From Marisa cornuarietis (lineage: Eukaryota; Mollusca; Gastropoda; Architaenioglossa; Ampullariidae), in contig SMMW01000001.1 of assembly GCA_004794655.1 (NCBI GenBank), forward strand, positions 15,367,001-15,431,000: DNA of 64,000 bases, given 5' to 3'. The notes beneath the pieces were generated by a model. That model saw nothing but the letters and a program-made list of their open reading frames with translations. It was not told the DNA's origin and did no database searches. Positions 1 to 13,100 of this stretch are shown piece by piece. The position numbers and the translations under genes are program-made. Numbering within the stretch: position 1 is the first letter of the stretch; each line of letters begins with the position of its first letter.

Positions 1-3000
1 CTCGCGCTCAGCCACCTGAACCACGGGGAGGACGCCACCCACATGACGAACTCATAGACGGCGACCTGCAACAGCTGCCAGCGCTCGCGCAGTCTCGTGC
101 GCAGCACGCACCGGACGGCCCCCCTGCACTGGCGCCGCTCCTCTTGCGCCACGGCGCGGATGCAGCAACGCGACATGTTGATGAAGGAGGTGGCGTTAGC
201 CCGGGTGTGCAGACAGGCCTCGATGCCACGCAGCACATCGTTGGTCTTGAAAATGAGCAGTAGCTGGCGAGGCACTCGGTTGAGGATGTCGCTGATCTCC
301 AGCAGGTAGCTGCTCACCTTCGTCTGGATCTCAGAGCCCTGCAGAGGACACGGACTTTTAAGGACATGAACACAACATCGAATTAAAATAAACTATGAAA
401 ATAATTTCACCCGTTAAAATCGAACACCTTATTCAGTAATAAAGAACCACTGAACCTCATTTTTTTTTAAATGACTGGGTAAAGCTCAGTAAAAAAAACT
501 CCCCAAATGTGGGTGAATACTCTATTGCTGTTCTCGAGATACACGTCTGATGGTTGTAGGTATTCGTCTCGAGAACGGAAGTGGGGTATTTATGCAGATT
601 TCGGGAAACAGTATTTAGCACTGAGATTTCTTCAATCATTAGAAAAGCATTTTACACCCTACTAGTACTTTAAAACCCATGAGGTCGAAATTAACAGCGA
701 TGTGATTTCTCAACGACCATGTGCTACGAAATGGGGATACAAAAAAGAAAACATATGTATGGACTTAGAACCCTGGTAATGTGAGCTGACAAGACTCTCA
801 ACCTATGTATAAAATGGTCCCTACAATCCGTTCAAACCTGACATTTATAATCAATTTTAGGTAAAAAGACGACATTCAAAATGTCATACAACCAGCTTTA
901 AAACCACACAAGACAGTGTTGTGTCCTTCTGTCTTCGCTTTCTAAAACAATTATTTCTGTTGAATCCTTTTGCAAAGAACGTCCTAAGACTTCCGGCGCC
1001 ATCCGAAACGTGTTTCTACAGTCACGAACGTGACGTCACAGGTGGAGCTAGTCTAACGGATTCCTGCCTTCAAAAACGTTCTTAACCGGACCAACACAGA
1101 CGAATGTTTGACCAAGTCTGGCAAGTTTTTTGCATGATGGTTGTAAAACAACTTTGCCAAACTGGGTCAAACATTCGTCCATGTTGACTGGACTAAGAAC
1201 GGCGTTTGCAGCCTTCTTAAACAGACACACGCTGTCAAACTTGCTTTATATGACGAACATATAAACAAATTTTGCCAAATGTAGTCATTCATTTGACAAC
1301 GTGTATCCAGTAAAGACGACCCTAAGATTTCTCTCTCTTTCTCTCTCGTGTGCCACACCAACCTCAGCGTCCGTGAACTCGTGCTTGCCAATGCCGGCCT
1401 GCAGCGCCTTCCAGGATCGCGCCGTCAGCATGCAGGCAAAGAGACCGAACAAGTGGCCCACATTCAGAGCCTCCGCGTGCCGCTTCATCCCTTCCACGTC
1501 AGCGTTAATCATGGCCAGCCACATCTTGCTATAGTGGACGCGCAGATCGTCTGACAACTTCTGCTTGGGGGTGTCGTGGGGAGGGGCGAGGAGACACAAT
1601 TACGTAACGTTTGTGGTAAGATTAAAGAAAGGATAAAAGCTGAAACGATAAAATCGCATTTACGCTGCAATGCTGGTTTTTGTTGCTTTTTTGATGATTA
1701 CCGTTGGTAAATATTTAACTCGTCCATTTCACTTAATTGCATGTGTTTTCACATGCACGCGAATGCATCATAGCGCATTCATGTTATCCCCGCCCCCACA
1801 CACGAACACACCTAAGCGAAACTACAAGTCAACACGCGAATTTTGCAAACATACTAATGTAAGCTGATAAGCCTCCCATGTATCTTTAAAAGGTTTCCAT
1901 AGTTTTAAAGAATCGTCTACATTACTTTTTATGGAGCATCGATTTCATTCCAAATTACACTTTGGGTTGAAACTGATGTAAAATACTTCTCACTCCACAT
2001 TGAAGGCAGCCACAGAACACTAGAAATAAGAAGACGACCCTGACGATCACCTGGTACAGTCCATGGTCCAGCAGTGTAATTTGCACGCCTTGAGGAGTTT
2101 GATTGACCAAGATATTTCCTGGGTGAGGATCACAGTGGACATAGCCTCGGACAAAGATCATCTCGCTGTACAACAATCCCAGTTTTCTTGACACCTGCCA
2201 ATCAGTATCACAGGGCTTGAAATAGTCCACCCTAAAAAAGGGGAGGAAATCCGATCTACAAGGATCAGGCAGACGTAAACAATTATCTCAAATAAACTGA
2301 AGGTGCAGATTAAATTCATCAGATATGGAGATATATTCTTATTACAGAAAGTACGTTTTTTCACCAGAAGTCTTAACTTGACATCTAAAGGTAAATTGGC
2401 CGGCCTATTAATCTTTGATTCCGTCTCAGACTCTGTTTAAACGGCACACAGTTCTAAAAGTAACTGCAATTCTACACGATGACAGGCATGTCCTGTGGAG
2501 AAAGTTTCATCAACATCCATCTAATCTCATTTCAATTTTCTTTGACTAACAAAGCTGTTTTTGAAATTGGCGCAGACGTTTTTACTTTCAATGAGGTCTG
2601 AGTGGGAGATGATTTATTACATGCCTCAGCCTCTGTTGCATTTATGATTTTTTTTGGTCTTAGATTGTAGAATTGTCTGCTGCATTTTCACATACTAAAA
2701 AAAGTTTTGATTATTCTTATTAAAATATTATTCAGATTCCTTGTAATAACTTTGATTTCATTATACTATCTTTGATAAGCACATTCTGCGTTCCTCATTG
2801 ATATTTCGGTTTATGGTGTTCTGTCCCTTTTTTTTAACAGCACCTGCATGTGACCTTTACCCATATCTTGCTTTGACCTCTTTCCGGTTTTGATGCAAGC
2901 TCACATCTATGCACAGTATCTTAACGAGATCTGTGCTTCATCACACAAAAAAAATGTTGTTGAAACATTGTTAGCAAGCCACATTAATTCTCAGCTACAT

Positions 3001-6000
3001 AAATGAATTGAAAAATAAAAGAAATATTAATAAAATGTTTGGTAATTTGTTTACATATCTTACACCAATCTTCTGCTAGAATGTAAAACAGGGACTCACC
3101 TCATTTACCGAAATACCATGCTCTTGCATATATTGTAGGTTGTCAACCTTTCCGCCTTCACAGTACTCCATAGTAAGGACACGTGGAGATGTAAGTTCCC
3201 AATAAATTTGGGGTACCTGAAAAAAGGAAGATCACTGAGTCTGTATTTTGGCAGGCAGACCGTACCAAAGTTTGTGTATGTAGAAAGTGATAATGTACTA
3301 CTGCTAAAAACAGGAAAACCAAAGAGTATGATGTCAATTAAAAAGTATTACATAAAAGCCCTCTATAATAGGAGCAAACAGGATGATCATCTGCATTCAG
3401 GTGTGTATCCTATGCATGAGCTAGCTGTATATCTCAATTGCAGCCAGGATAAATGAGGAACTACAAACCTAACGCTTCTATGTATGTCATTTCAAATTCC
3501 TGTCAGAGTGAATGCCAGATGTTAGCTAAAATTGCAGTCAATTTATTAATCAAAATGCATCCAAGCCTTTGTGTGAATGAATGGGAACCAACACACCATA
3601 AATATAATAATGATGTGTATGAAACGGAGATAGAATGCTAGTGTGTGCTGTGGCTACAGAAGGAAGGTAATGTATTGCATCAGAAGTTTATGAACATTCT
3701 AGATTAAGTGAGTAATTAGTTATTCACTAAATCTCAGGAAGGCATTGTAGTGTTGTTGAGAGAGAGACATGTATCGCCATGGTCCCTGAATTGCACTGTA
3801 ACCTCATCAGATCAAGGTAACACATTGTATTTCTTTTAAATAACAGTTAAAAAGATGAAAGATAACTAGGAGTGAATGCAGTTTATGTGATTTTATGTAG
3901 ATTTATATCTTACACTGATAATGATAAGACAACAAATTATTTGTCACTATCCACATTTGACACTTGCCTATGTTCAAAAATGCATTTAAGAACATACACA
4001 AAATATCCAAATGTGGGTTTACCAAGTAAGTGACAAACACTGACTAGATACAAAAGATGAATCTGCATGTCCCCCTCAGGATGACCTGTGAAGTGGATGG
4101 GTATCGGCTGTGGTGTGGCTTGGAGGGGAGATGAGCATCAAGTGAATAAGTCCAACATGATGAAATATAGCACATATACTATGCTGAATTGGTCCCAGCC
4201 CAGCATTAAAATGACCATGAACCCCTCTGGCACACTCCAGGCAGGGGAAAGTGAAAAGTATGCTACTAGAACTGTCAAAACAGCAGACTACCAAGCAGAC
4301 CTTGCACTCCAATTGGGGATATACGGTGGTATGTGGATTTTTCATATGGTGCTGGAGGAAGGGCATAAGGTGTGCTACAGCGATGAAGAAATAAATCATG
4401 TACATGGCACAGGCTTTTTTCATGTGCAAAGGGGGAGAGCAGTCCTCAGCGGCTCCCCCACGTCCAAAAGGCTGATCTCCATCTTGACTATGTTAGAGTT
4501 TCCTGATGAAACAATGTGATACAGTCTGTGAGCACTTGCCTTGAGAAAGTCAAAATGCTGAAAGATGCGGGATGCCTGCTCACAGTTCTGTCCTTCATTG
4601 ATGAAGTCGAGCTCCACAGGGAGGTTCTTCTTTGTTTCCTCAGCCAGCCAGGCATACTGAAAACCTGGGAAAAGCCATGCGATGCCATGCACCAGTAGCT
4701 GTAAAGGGGATAGTAATTTATACGTCATCAGTAGTATTTTTCATCAGAGAAAATATTTTTCATCATATTGAAGAAATTCTGGTGAAGCAGAATTTAAGCC
4801 ATATCTTACATGTTCAGGCAAGAACACAAACTCTTTCTCAGCTTTTATGCTTTACATTATGTTTACATCATTATGACTAGTTATGACTGCCAAGTGGCTG
4901 ACAATAAGATTATGAGCATCATCAACAACAAAAGTTAAATCTTTGTTGTCTGGTACAAAGGGGTGAAAAATAGAAGAAATACAGTTTTGAACAACTAATC
5001 AAACAGTAATCAGTAAGTAAAATTCTGAATTACATTCAAGATAATAATATTTCCTAACCTATACAATAATCGGATATATCAGGTTATTACAATATTTTCA
5101 CCTCCATGGTTTTGATGTCGATGACTGAATGGGCCTTGACCTTTGGGTGCTGCACTTTGACAGCAACCACACGGCCATCTTTCAGAACTGCTTTGTGCAC
5201 CTGAGCTAATGAGGCAGCTCCTAGAGGCTTTGGGTCAAAAGATGCAAAGATCTCATCGACCTGTTCAACAAAACCAATGTTCTCCTCAGGAATCTGATAA
5301 AATTATAGACTTTAGCAAACTTATTTGATCCACATCCACATTGACTTATTAGATCCACACATACAAAATGGTTGTCAAAAAACATTTTTGTTAAATTATT
5401 GAAGTATAATAAATAACTCTTACACTTATTTTGAAGATTACAAGTTATTGGTTTAATCCAAATCAATTAAAACAACAAAATCATATCTTTAAAAAAAAAG
5501 TGACATACAACTAAATCAGTAACTTATTACTTTTTTAAACCATCACTAACCTTCTTCCCAAAATCTTCTTCAATGACTTTATAGATATCGTTTAATTCAG
5601 ACTGTGGTGCCTCACTGTGGAAAATCTTCATAGTTTGGACATATTCCTTTGGCAACAAATAATCAAGAGAGCCGACATGTTGCCCAACTTTAATGAAAGC
5701 ACCCCCATTTTTAGCACACATCTTCTGGAGACATATTGCCGATCGATGATGAAGCTAGGACAATGTAAAACATCCGTTATTAAACACACACACTCTCTCT
5801 CTCACTCACAAAGACTGAGTAATAAGAAGCTGGAGATGGTGAAAAGATGTGAATGCACTATTCAGCTATCGTAGAAAAGATCAAATTAATTGGCTGCCAT
5901 AACAGAAATCTCAAAACTCATTTGTTCTTACCTGAGACTTGGTGATGATATAGTCTGGTGAGTTCTGATCTAAACCTTTGAGTGTCCACTTGTAATCAAC

Positions 6001-9000
6001 TGCTATAAAAAATGCCTGAAAAAATTGTCACATACATGTAGAAATAAGATGGCTCATCGTTCAGTGCTTCCCAACTATAAAATGCATGTGGTTTTTGGAT
6101 CACCTGTTAAAATTGTGAATCTTTAGATTCTTAGTTGAAACTGTTGGATTTATTTTTAGACCTCTACATGATACTCTATTGGGGTTTTTAGCAATCAGTT
6201 GCACAAAAATACACATATCATTGCACATATCAATATTTTATTGATATTTGATGAAAAGAAACTGGTTTAATTATTAAATGACATTTTATGCATGTAAACT
6301 ATGTCACTGATAAATCGACTGATGAAACATCTGCTTTAATTTAGTTTAATATACAATATCTTATATGCTGAGACCTCCAGCCAAATATGCTTTTACATTT
6401 TCTGACAACTGATACCAAATTGTTTCAGACCCCCTCAGCAATTTTTAATAGTTATTTGGGGCTCTTTTATTTGATTTATTCACATTTCTATGCAATGGGA
6501 AACTGTCATTTCTAATGCACAGATGATCCGGCCATTTTCTTCATATCCAGGGCCGGTTCTACCTATATAGGCGAACTAAGCAGTTGCCTAGGGCGCAGCC
6601 ACGGAGAGGGGCGCAAAAATCCCCTGCTGTTCTTTTTTTAAAAGATGAATAATTTTAGGGAAATATATCATTTTCACAGAATGACATTAGCAGGACACCT
6701 TTCCTCTGCTTGTAGACTGACCACCACGCTAGTTTCTCAGTACATGTATTAGAGGAAAACCCCATTATAAATATTGGAGGGCGCACTTGCAGTGACCAGC
6801 TAACCAGCAGGAAAGTAAAGGGCAGAGAGGGGGCAACAGAGGGGCAGGGGTTTAGAATGGCGTTGGCGGGTGGGGCAGTCACGGATGGGAGCGCAAAAAT
6901 GGCCGGCTGTTTCGTTTTTAAAACTTTTTTGGGGCGGAGGATAGACAGCAGAGGGGTGGTGTTGGTGATGGAGCCTGGTCAGGGCGGACCTTACGATGGA
7001 TAGGACCACATTCCACCGATACCAACCTCACCTTTCTTTCTTCTATCATACTTTGGAAGAAGTTCCGCACTTATGTATTGAAAACACTGCAGCTGAGATC
7101 AGGGACAACAACACTAACTTGAGTTTGCTACACGAGTTTCTTTTTGGTTATGACAACTGTTTTATGCTTAATATTTTTTACACTTACGAAATTTGAACCC
7201 GAGGGAACTTAGCTAATGTCACGATCGCATTCTTAGTTAATAAGAGTATTAAAGCCTTTAGCAAACAAATATCAGAGTCACTTGAAGTTAAATAGTATAT
7301 CTATTTTTACTGTCAAAATGCAGATCAATTTATTTAATTCGCTGTCACGAACCTGTTTTCTCCAAAGTGATGTGTACAGCGGTGACGCGATGGCCTGTAG
7401 TCTTGTACTTACTGTTGTAACTCATGGTCGTGAACGTTTAACTTTCTTACTAGTTATTAAATTTATTATTTTTGGTTCGATGGGTGTATTACACTTAATT
7501 TAGTTGTCAAATTGTAATTTTTGTTTATTTTTAAAGAGTGCGTCTGTTTGTTTACAGTTTGAACGGATAGTTTTTTGTCATGCTCTATTGACAGAATATT
7601 TGAAATTGGTTATTAAGTGATAATGTGTACTAAGATCTATAGTCTATATACTTCTCTAGTTTTCAACAAACTCTATCAGGCCAAACATTGATCTGGCTAT
7701 TGGAATGTTTTTGGGCAGCTGCCTTGACACCATGATTTACAACTTTGTATTGTTAGCGTCTTCAAGACTCTCCCTTGTACCGCCCCGCCCACCTGTCAGG
7801 TGTGACTTTGGATGGGAACATGTGGTAACTGCGATGAGGGTGGCCTAGATGCTAGAAGCTGTGATAGCTTGAGTTTTAGACCACACAGCAAAATAAGATC
7901 AGAGCAAGGTGATACAGATTTCTTGTCTCCATCAGTGTGCAGTCAGTCGCCACTCCATAAAGCCTTTTACATGAGTGTTTGAAATCCCCCTACTAATAAG
8001 TGTAGGTCTGATTTGCTAGGCATGCAAGTATCCATGTGTGCATGATGCACGCTTGACATTGAAAAACAGACGTACTTTTTCTTGACAAAAAGTAGTTCTT
8101 ACTTATAAGTTTAATCAAATCGGAGAGCAAATTCTCGAAAAAGGTTTAATTTTAATAAGCCATTCTTTGACACTTCTGGGTTCTAAGACTTCTGGTCTTA
8201 ATGAGTTCTTGTAAAAAAAAAAAACACTTTTCCACTATTTTTAAGCAGCAAACAGCAAAGCAGTCAGTGCGGTTTGACTTGTTGGTTTGTCTGTAGGATG
8301 AGAAAGAAAACGATTTAAAGCACCTGGTGATCGAGGTGCTAGATGGAAAGGCCCAAAGGGTAGCGATAAATCTATCACCGTTAATGACCAGTCAGATCAG
8401 ATTAGAAGACTGGAAAAAGAAGGTGGTGCGGTGTTACTTGATAGTTGTCCGTGAGATGAGAATGAGAGAGGAGAGAAAGATTGAAAGGACCTATGTGGGG
8501 TAACTTAGTGGAGAAGGGTAGAGATAAATCTCTACCACTTAAAAGAAAGTCAGATCACATTAACAGGGCTGGACAACCAAGATTGGGGAGTGGGGGGGGG
8601 GGGAAAGGTAGTCTTAAATTTAAACTTAAAACCCACAGGGCGTTGTAAAAACCTCACTTCTCTGAGTGGCTGCAGACATCTCATGCTGCTGTTTGAATTT
8701 ACTTTGTAATGGTCTGTTCTGGCGCTATCATCCTTCCGAAGCTGAATCATTAACGGTCTAATAGAAGATCTGTGAACTGAACTGTTCTATAAGACTATAT
8801 TTGTGACTGGATTTATCTGTACAAGAATGAACAGAGTTTGTAAAGATAAGTTCGCATGATTTTTATACACTGTGATAGAGCAGTGTATATTTTATTAACA
8901 CGATTTATCTCTTTCTTTACCTTCATTTTATTTCCTTATTTCTTATAGTGCTTATTTTGCTTGTGTGGATGCAAAGGGTTGCGAGAGTGGTGTTACAACT

Positions 9001-9523
9001 TTTTGCAAAACTTTTCATTGTACAAATGGGTCCCTTACAGCCTTGTGGTCTTTAATGTAAGCCTAGGTTTGTTGTTTAAAATTTCAGTTAAGAAAACAGA
9101 GTTAAGCCTAAACGTATAATTAATTTTTTGATAGCTGTTTTTTTTTGGTGAGGAGAGGTGGTCACAGTATTTGTCTTTCACTTAGGGCGCAACGCAGCCT
9201 TGTGCTGGCCCTGTTCATATCCCCATCCTTTTGAAGCCAAATGTGCTGATACACGAAGAGAGCAAAGGGTTTGACAAAAGGCAGTAACTTCTTCAATAAA
9301 CATTAAATATTCATAATATGCTAGAAGCCTGTCATTAAAAATAATAATCCGTTTAAAACATACACAAATTATAAATATGACCTACAGCAAGCGCTGCTCG
9401 TCCAAATCGCACTGCTCCAATTGTTGACACTTCCCAATCATTCTTTTGAAGAAAAATTACACTTCCAGCTGCTAAGGATGCAGCAGATGCAATTTTAATG
9501 ATTTTTCGGATTTCCTTCTTCAT
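1..9523 (-). CDS. ADCK1: ADCK1, UbiB-family atypical kinase (C-terminus off the left edge)
   Basis: Mitochondrial aarF-domain kinase of the UbiB/COQ8 superfamily. In other animals ADCK1 acts in the mitochondrial intermembrane space on cristae and lipid homeostasis. Coding exons in transcript order: 9386-9523, 5932-6015, 5551-5754, 5102-5260, 4540-4698, 3100-3216, 2051-2194, 1363-1560, and 338 to the window edge; phases join cleanly and give at least 513 residues, close to the usual 520-530. Family motifs are visible: KVGQ (96-99), the Ala-rich loop [11 protein letters not shown] in place of a glycine-rich loop (156-166), the VAVK lysine (177), HCDPHPGN (307-314) and the metal-binding DHG (330-332). 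The last exon has the ADCK1-type RVPRQ and NMSRCCIRA blocks. The start ATG at 9523 was chosen because it precedes a basic, then hydrophobic, N-terminus (targeting segment plus membrane anchor). The 5102-5260 exon could extend in frame to an acceptor near 5293, adding about 11 residues, but homology favours 5260. Introns contain only repeats or no recognised gene; the 3.4 kb intron 6016-9385 holds a hAT element. Confidence 0.93.
4534..4540 (-). other. GC-AG splice donor in ADCK1
   Basis: The exon ending in FDFLK (4540-4698) is followed on the minus strand by AAG|GCAAGT instead of a GT donor. The next exon (3100-3216) begins with VPQIYW, exactly where the family alignment continues, so the boundary is fixed by homology and phase. 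AAG|GCAAGT is the strong context known for GC-AG introns, so this is probably a functional minor donor and not a sequence error. Confidence 0.8.
6548..9213. mobile_element. hAT-superfamily DNA transposon, about 2.67 kb, apparently non-autonomous
   Basis: The element begins CAGGGCCGG and ends CTGGCCCTG, terminal inverted repeats matching at 8 of 9 positions. It is flanked by a perfect 8-bp direct repeat TTCATATC (6540-6547 and 9214-9221), the target-site length typical of hAT. Both ends contain a GGGCGC block just inside the terminus. No transposase catalytic region or hAT dimerisation motif was recognised in any frame, and only short ORFs occur, so it looks non-autonomous or deeply decayed. 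It lies in the ADCK1 intron between 6016 and 9385. A subterminal segment near 6592-6650 recurs in diverged form near 6875-6925. Confidence 0.85.
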
Positions 9524-9537
9524 TTTCTTTAAAATGC

Positions 9538-10191
9538 CTGCAAAGGTCTTCAAAAATATTTAGAAACATATCTGTCAAACTAAGCAAATAACACAGATCT
9601 ACACAATGCAACACGAGTAATACATTTGTTTCTGCCAAGCAGTTCATTTACTTTCATTTTTCTTTTCAAACTGATAACATTATAACTGATAACAGTGTCT
9701 AGTATAATCATTCAATGATTCATTTACTCCGCGTGAGATCTGGAAGGAAGCAGACGATCTTTGTACCTTATTGTCAGAAAGCACATAACATCAAAAACAT
9801 AAATAACAATAGCGTCTTATGATTTAATGAGTATGTTTTCTTTTAATAAAACTATTTTTATCAGTTTAAGAGACATTATACCTCAGTAAAACGCGTATGT
9901 TGCGCTCGAGAGAGAATAAACTCGCCTCAAAAGACATGACATTGTGCAATTGTCTGAGAGTTAGATCCCTTGATAACTATTTTCAAAAATATATAACGCT
10001 TTGTATTTCATTTAGTAACAATAGTAATAAGAAATAAAAAATATAATTTTGCATGAAAATAAGAATAAAAATTTATAATAATGCACTTTCTGAAATCTCG
10101 TCAGGCTGTTACCACAGTCGCAGAGAGCAAACGGAAGCCATCTTAGGAACGAGAGATTCTCGATTAAAGAGTACACGCACACAACTTTGCA
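9538..10191. promoter_or_regulatory. Probable bidirectional promoter interval of ADCK1 and SNW1
   Basis: About 670 bp separates the two divergent start codons (ADCK1 at 9523 minus, SNW1 at 10192 plus). Both 5' untranslated regions and both promoters must start here unless untranslated exons lie inside the other gene. A possible acceptor just upstream of the ADCK1 ATG (near 9538) suggests an untranslated first exon for ADCK1 within this interval. I see no clear TATA box and no recognisable conserved element, so the call rests on geometry alone. Confidence 0.5.
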
Positions 10192-13100
10192 ATGGTGTCA
10201 TTAGCAAGGTATCGTGTTGTTGTTCTTTATTTCTTGCGTCTTCAAATGTTTTTTTGCCGAAAATGCTCACCATTGATACTAACGCTTTCTATGAAAAGAG
10301 ACATTATACATTTTGGGACTCGGTTAAATTTGTCATTGTGGGACTATGCGACATGGGTAATATATCATTGTTGATAATCCAGTCTTATAACTGTAGTGCT
10401 TATATTTCGTCAACAAATTCTTTTATTTATTTAGTTATTTACTCTTTGCTAGCATTCTTCCTGCACCTACGCAGCGGATTTTGGACAGAGATGATGAAGA
10501 AAAGTCCCTTAGAGCTCAGATGCAGGTAATCAATTTTGTGTTATGATTGCATAGAGCGTTAATCAGCTACTGAATAGAAAACATGTTATATTATGTTTGC
10601 AGAGTTGCCACTCCAACTATTTTTTAAATCAAGCCTCTCATATCAGTTAGGCCTAATTTTAATTTATTGTTTCTTGCACAGTAAGTTTTAGCTAATGGTC
10701 AAGTGGCTATGTATGATTTTTGTTCACTGTCATAAAGAACTTCGTTTTTTCTAACAATTTCAACATCTTGCTTGGCATTTTGAAGGTTGTATCAGTGAGC
10801 AGTCATCGAACTGCTCCTCCATATGGTCATCGTAAAGGATGGGTACCCAGAACGCAGGACGACTTTGGTGATGGAGGAGCATTCCCAGAGATCCATATTG
10901 CACAGTATCCTCTGGCTATGGGTCTCAAGAAAACCACTTCCAATGCTCTGGCTGTCTCTCTGGATGCTACAGGAAAGATCAAGTATGATGCCATAGCAAG
11001 GCAGGGGCATGGGAAAGACAAGGTAGACAATTATTTGACTTAAAATGTTAATGTTACATTTAATTTTTTTTAACCAATTTTCACTGCTTATTTCATCCTT
11101 TTTATATGTGTTTGCTTTTAGAAATGGTTAAGGAGCACATCTTTTGAATTCAAGGTAGACTTTTGAATAGAGGCATACATTGTAGTTTATTAGCGAATAA
11201 TTAGGGCTTGGTACTGTAACAGGAAGTATTCTGAATGCATATTGTACAAATTTGTGTGTGTGTTTATGAATGTTTGTACTTGAATTTTTGCTGATGTTAA
11301 AGGTGATACATTCACGACCTCAAGACTTGCTTCCAAAACCCATCGAAGATGATGACCCTGAGCTTCAGAAACCCGATGAAGAACAGGTGATGGAGAACAC
11401 AGAAAAGACTCGCATGGCGCTTGAGAAACTTGTTTCAGGAAAAATTTTTGCAGCAATGCCTGTGAGACATGCAGAGAAACTGGCTCCAGCTCAGTACATT
11501 AGGTAATTATTTTCCATCTGGTTCATGGGTGTATTTGATTTATATTGTGAACATGTTACTACTGTATGCTATGTTTAGGTTTGTCCACTTAAGTGGTTAA
11601 TTATCAGCAGATCACTTTGCATATTACTTTTTCCTTAATCAACTGTCGTCATCTTTTAGGTATACTCCTTCACAGCAGGGAGTGGCTTTCAATTCAGGAG
11701 CAAAACAGAGAATTATCCGCATGGTTGAGGTACAGAAAGACCCTATGGAACCTCCCAAATTTAAGTAAGTACAATTCACTTTCGCTGTGTATTAATGTAT
11801 TGATGGATGCCTGCTACTACTTGGGCACCACAGTTGACAGCAAGCTAACCTTTACTCAGCATCAAAGATATATTGCCTGCAGATCCCTCCAAATATGAGT
11901 TAACTCCTATTTTGCAGGCTTTTTATTGCTATTTCAGATCTGTTCTGATGTGCTCTGGGATCTATTGGTTTAAAAATCTGAGCATCAGGAGTAGGAAATG
12001 TCTTGGAGTGTGTAGCAAATATGTGTGATAAAATAGTAGAAAGGACACAGGAGTATTCCGTATGAATGATAAGTGATGGAGAAGGTCGTGAAGGTTTTCA
12101 TAAGAAAGAGCCATGTATTTTTTTAGCTAAGTCCTAGGAGCACTTGCCAGCTAGGCAATAATGCTGTACTCTCAGGTTAAATACAGTCACAGGGCTTCTG
12201 CTAAGGCTAAATTCTTTGGGTTGGGACCCCTTTTTCAGATTTCTAAGGGGTATTAGATGGAACAGGCCGTGATGATGTGGCAGAGGTAATTCTAGGCTTT
12301 GGCCTTTCGGGATTCCCGCAAAATTTCGCTGAGGGGCGCATAGTCTGAAAGTCAGCGCGACCATGCACCCGCAAAAATACCGTGGCTGGCGCATTTTTGA
12401 ACACGCGATGTGGCACTTCAAAAGTAATTGTTGTCATTCTTCGCACTGGTTTGAAACCTACCCACTAGATTCGATGCTATAATGACTGGACAGTTTTCAA
12501 ACTGACCAGTTGTTATCCATTTGATGCAACCTGCTCCAATTTCGCGCCAGGAAGTAAATTGTTGACGCGCCCACAGCGAAAACAGTTGGGACGGGAGAGA
12601 TCAAAGGGTATTGGAAGCAAGCGGGTTGAAAACGAAATGAACGCGGCTGTCAACTCTGTTTGACTTTTCGTTCATGACCAGAACAGCAGAAGATGACCCG
12701 GAAAGTAGAAATCCACAGGAAGAAACTTGTCAGAGTGTGCCGCATACATTATTGGAACTGAAAATGTAGACTACGAAATAGACAAATTGAGACTGCACGT
12801 AACAAACCACACATCCAAAGAACCTGTCAGTGTGAATGGCTGAAGAAATGGCCTTGACTAATAAACGAGGAGGAAGGCATGAGATGTAAAGTGTGCCTAA
12901 AACAATCAGAATAACGCATTTACAACCCCGGGTGTGTTGAGTACCGAACGAGGCATTCAGACTTCCAACCACAGGCACTCTTTGGAGGCTGAAATTTTTC
13001 AGAAAGATTTCAGCCAGGTAAAATATTTTCGATTCTAATTTATTTCTCTCCTCATGACCTTTTCGGAACTTATGCCGGCGGTATTATATAACACTTAAAA

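Noticed and set aside
4088..4519. 143-codon plus-strand ORF in an ADCK1 intron
   Set aside because: No recognised motif; it ends just before an ADCK1 exon. It could be an unrecognised transposon scrap, but there is no support for a gene.
10053..10529. 158-codon plus-strand ORF at the start of SNW1
   Set aside because: It reads through a 17-nt exon, an intron and the next exon in the wrong frame; the SNW1 exons explain the conserved part.
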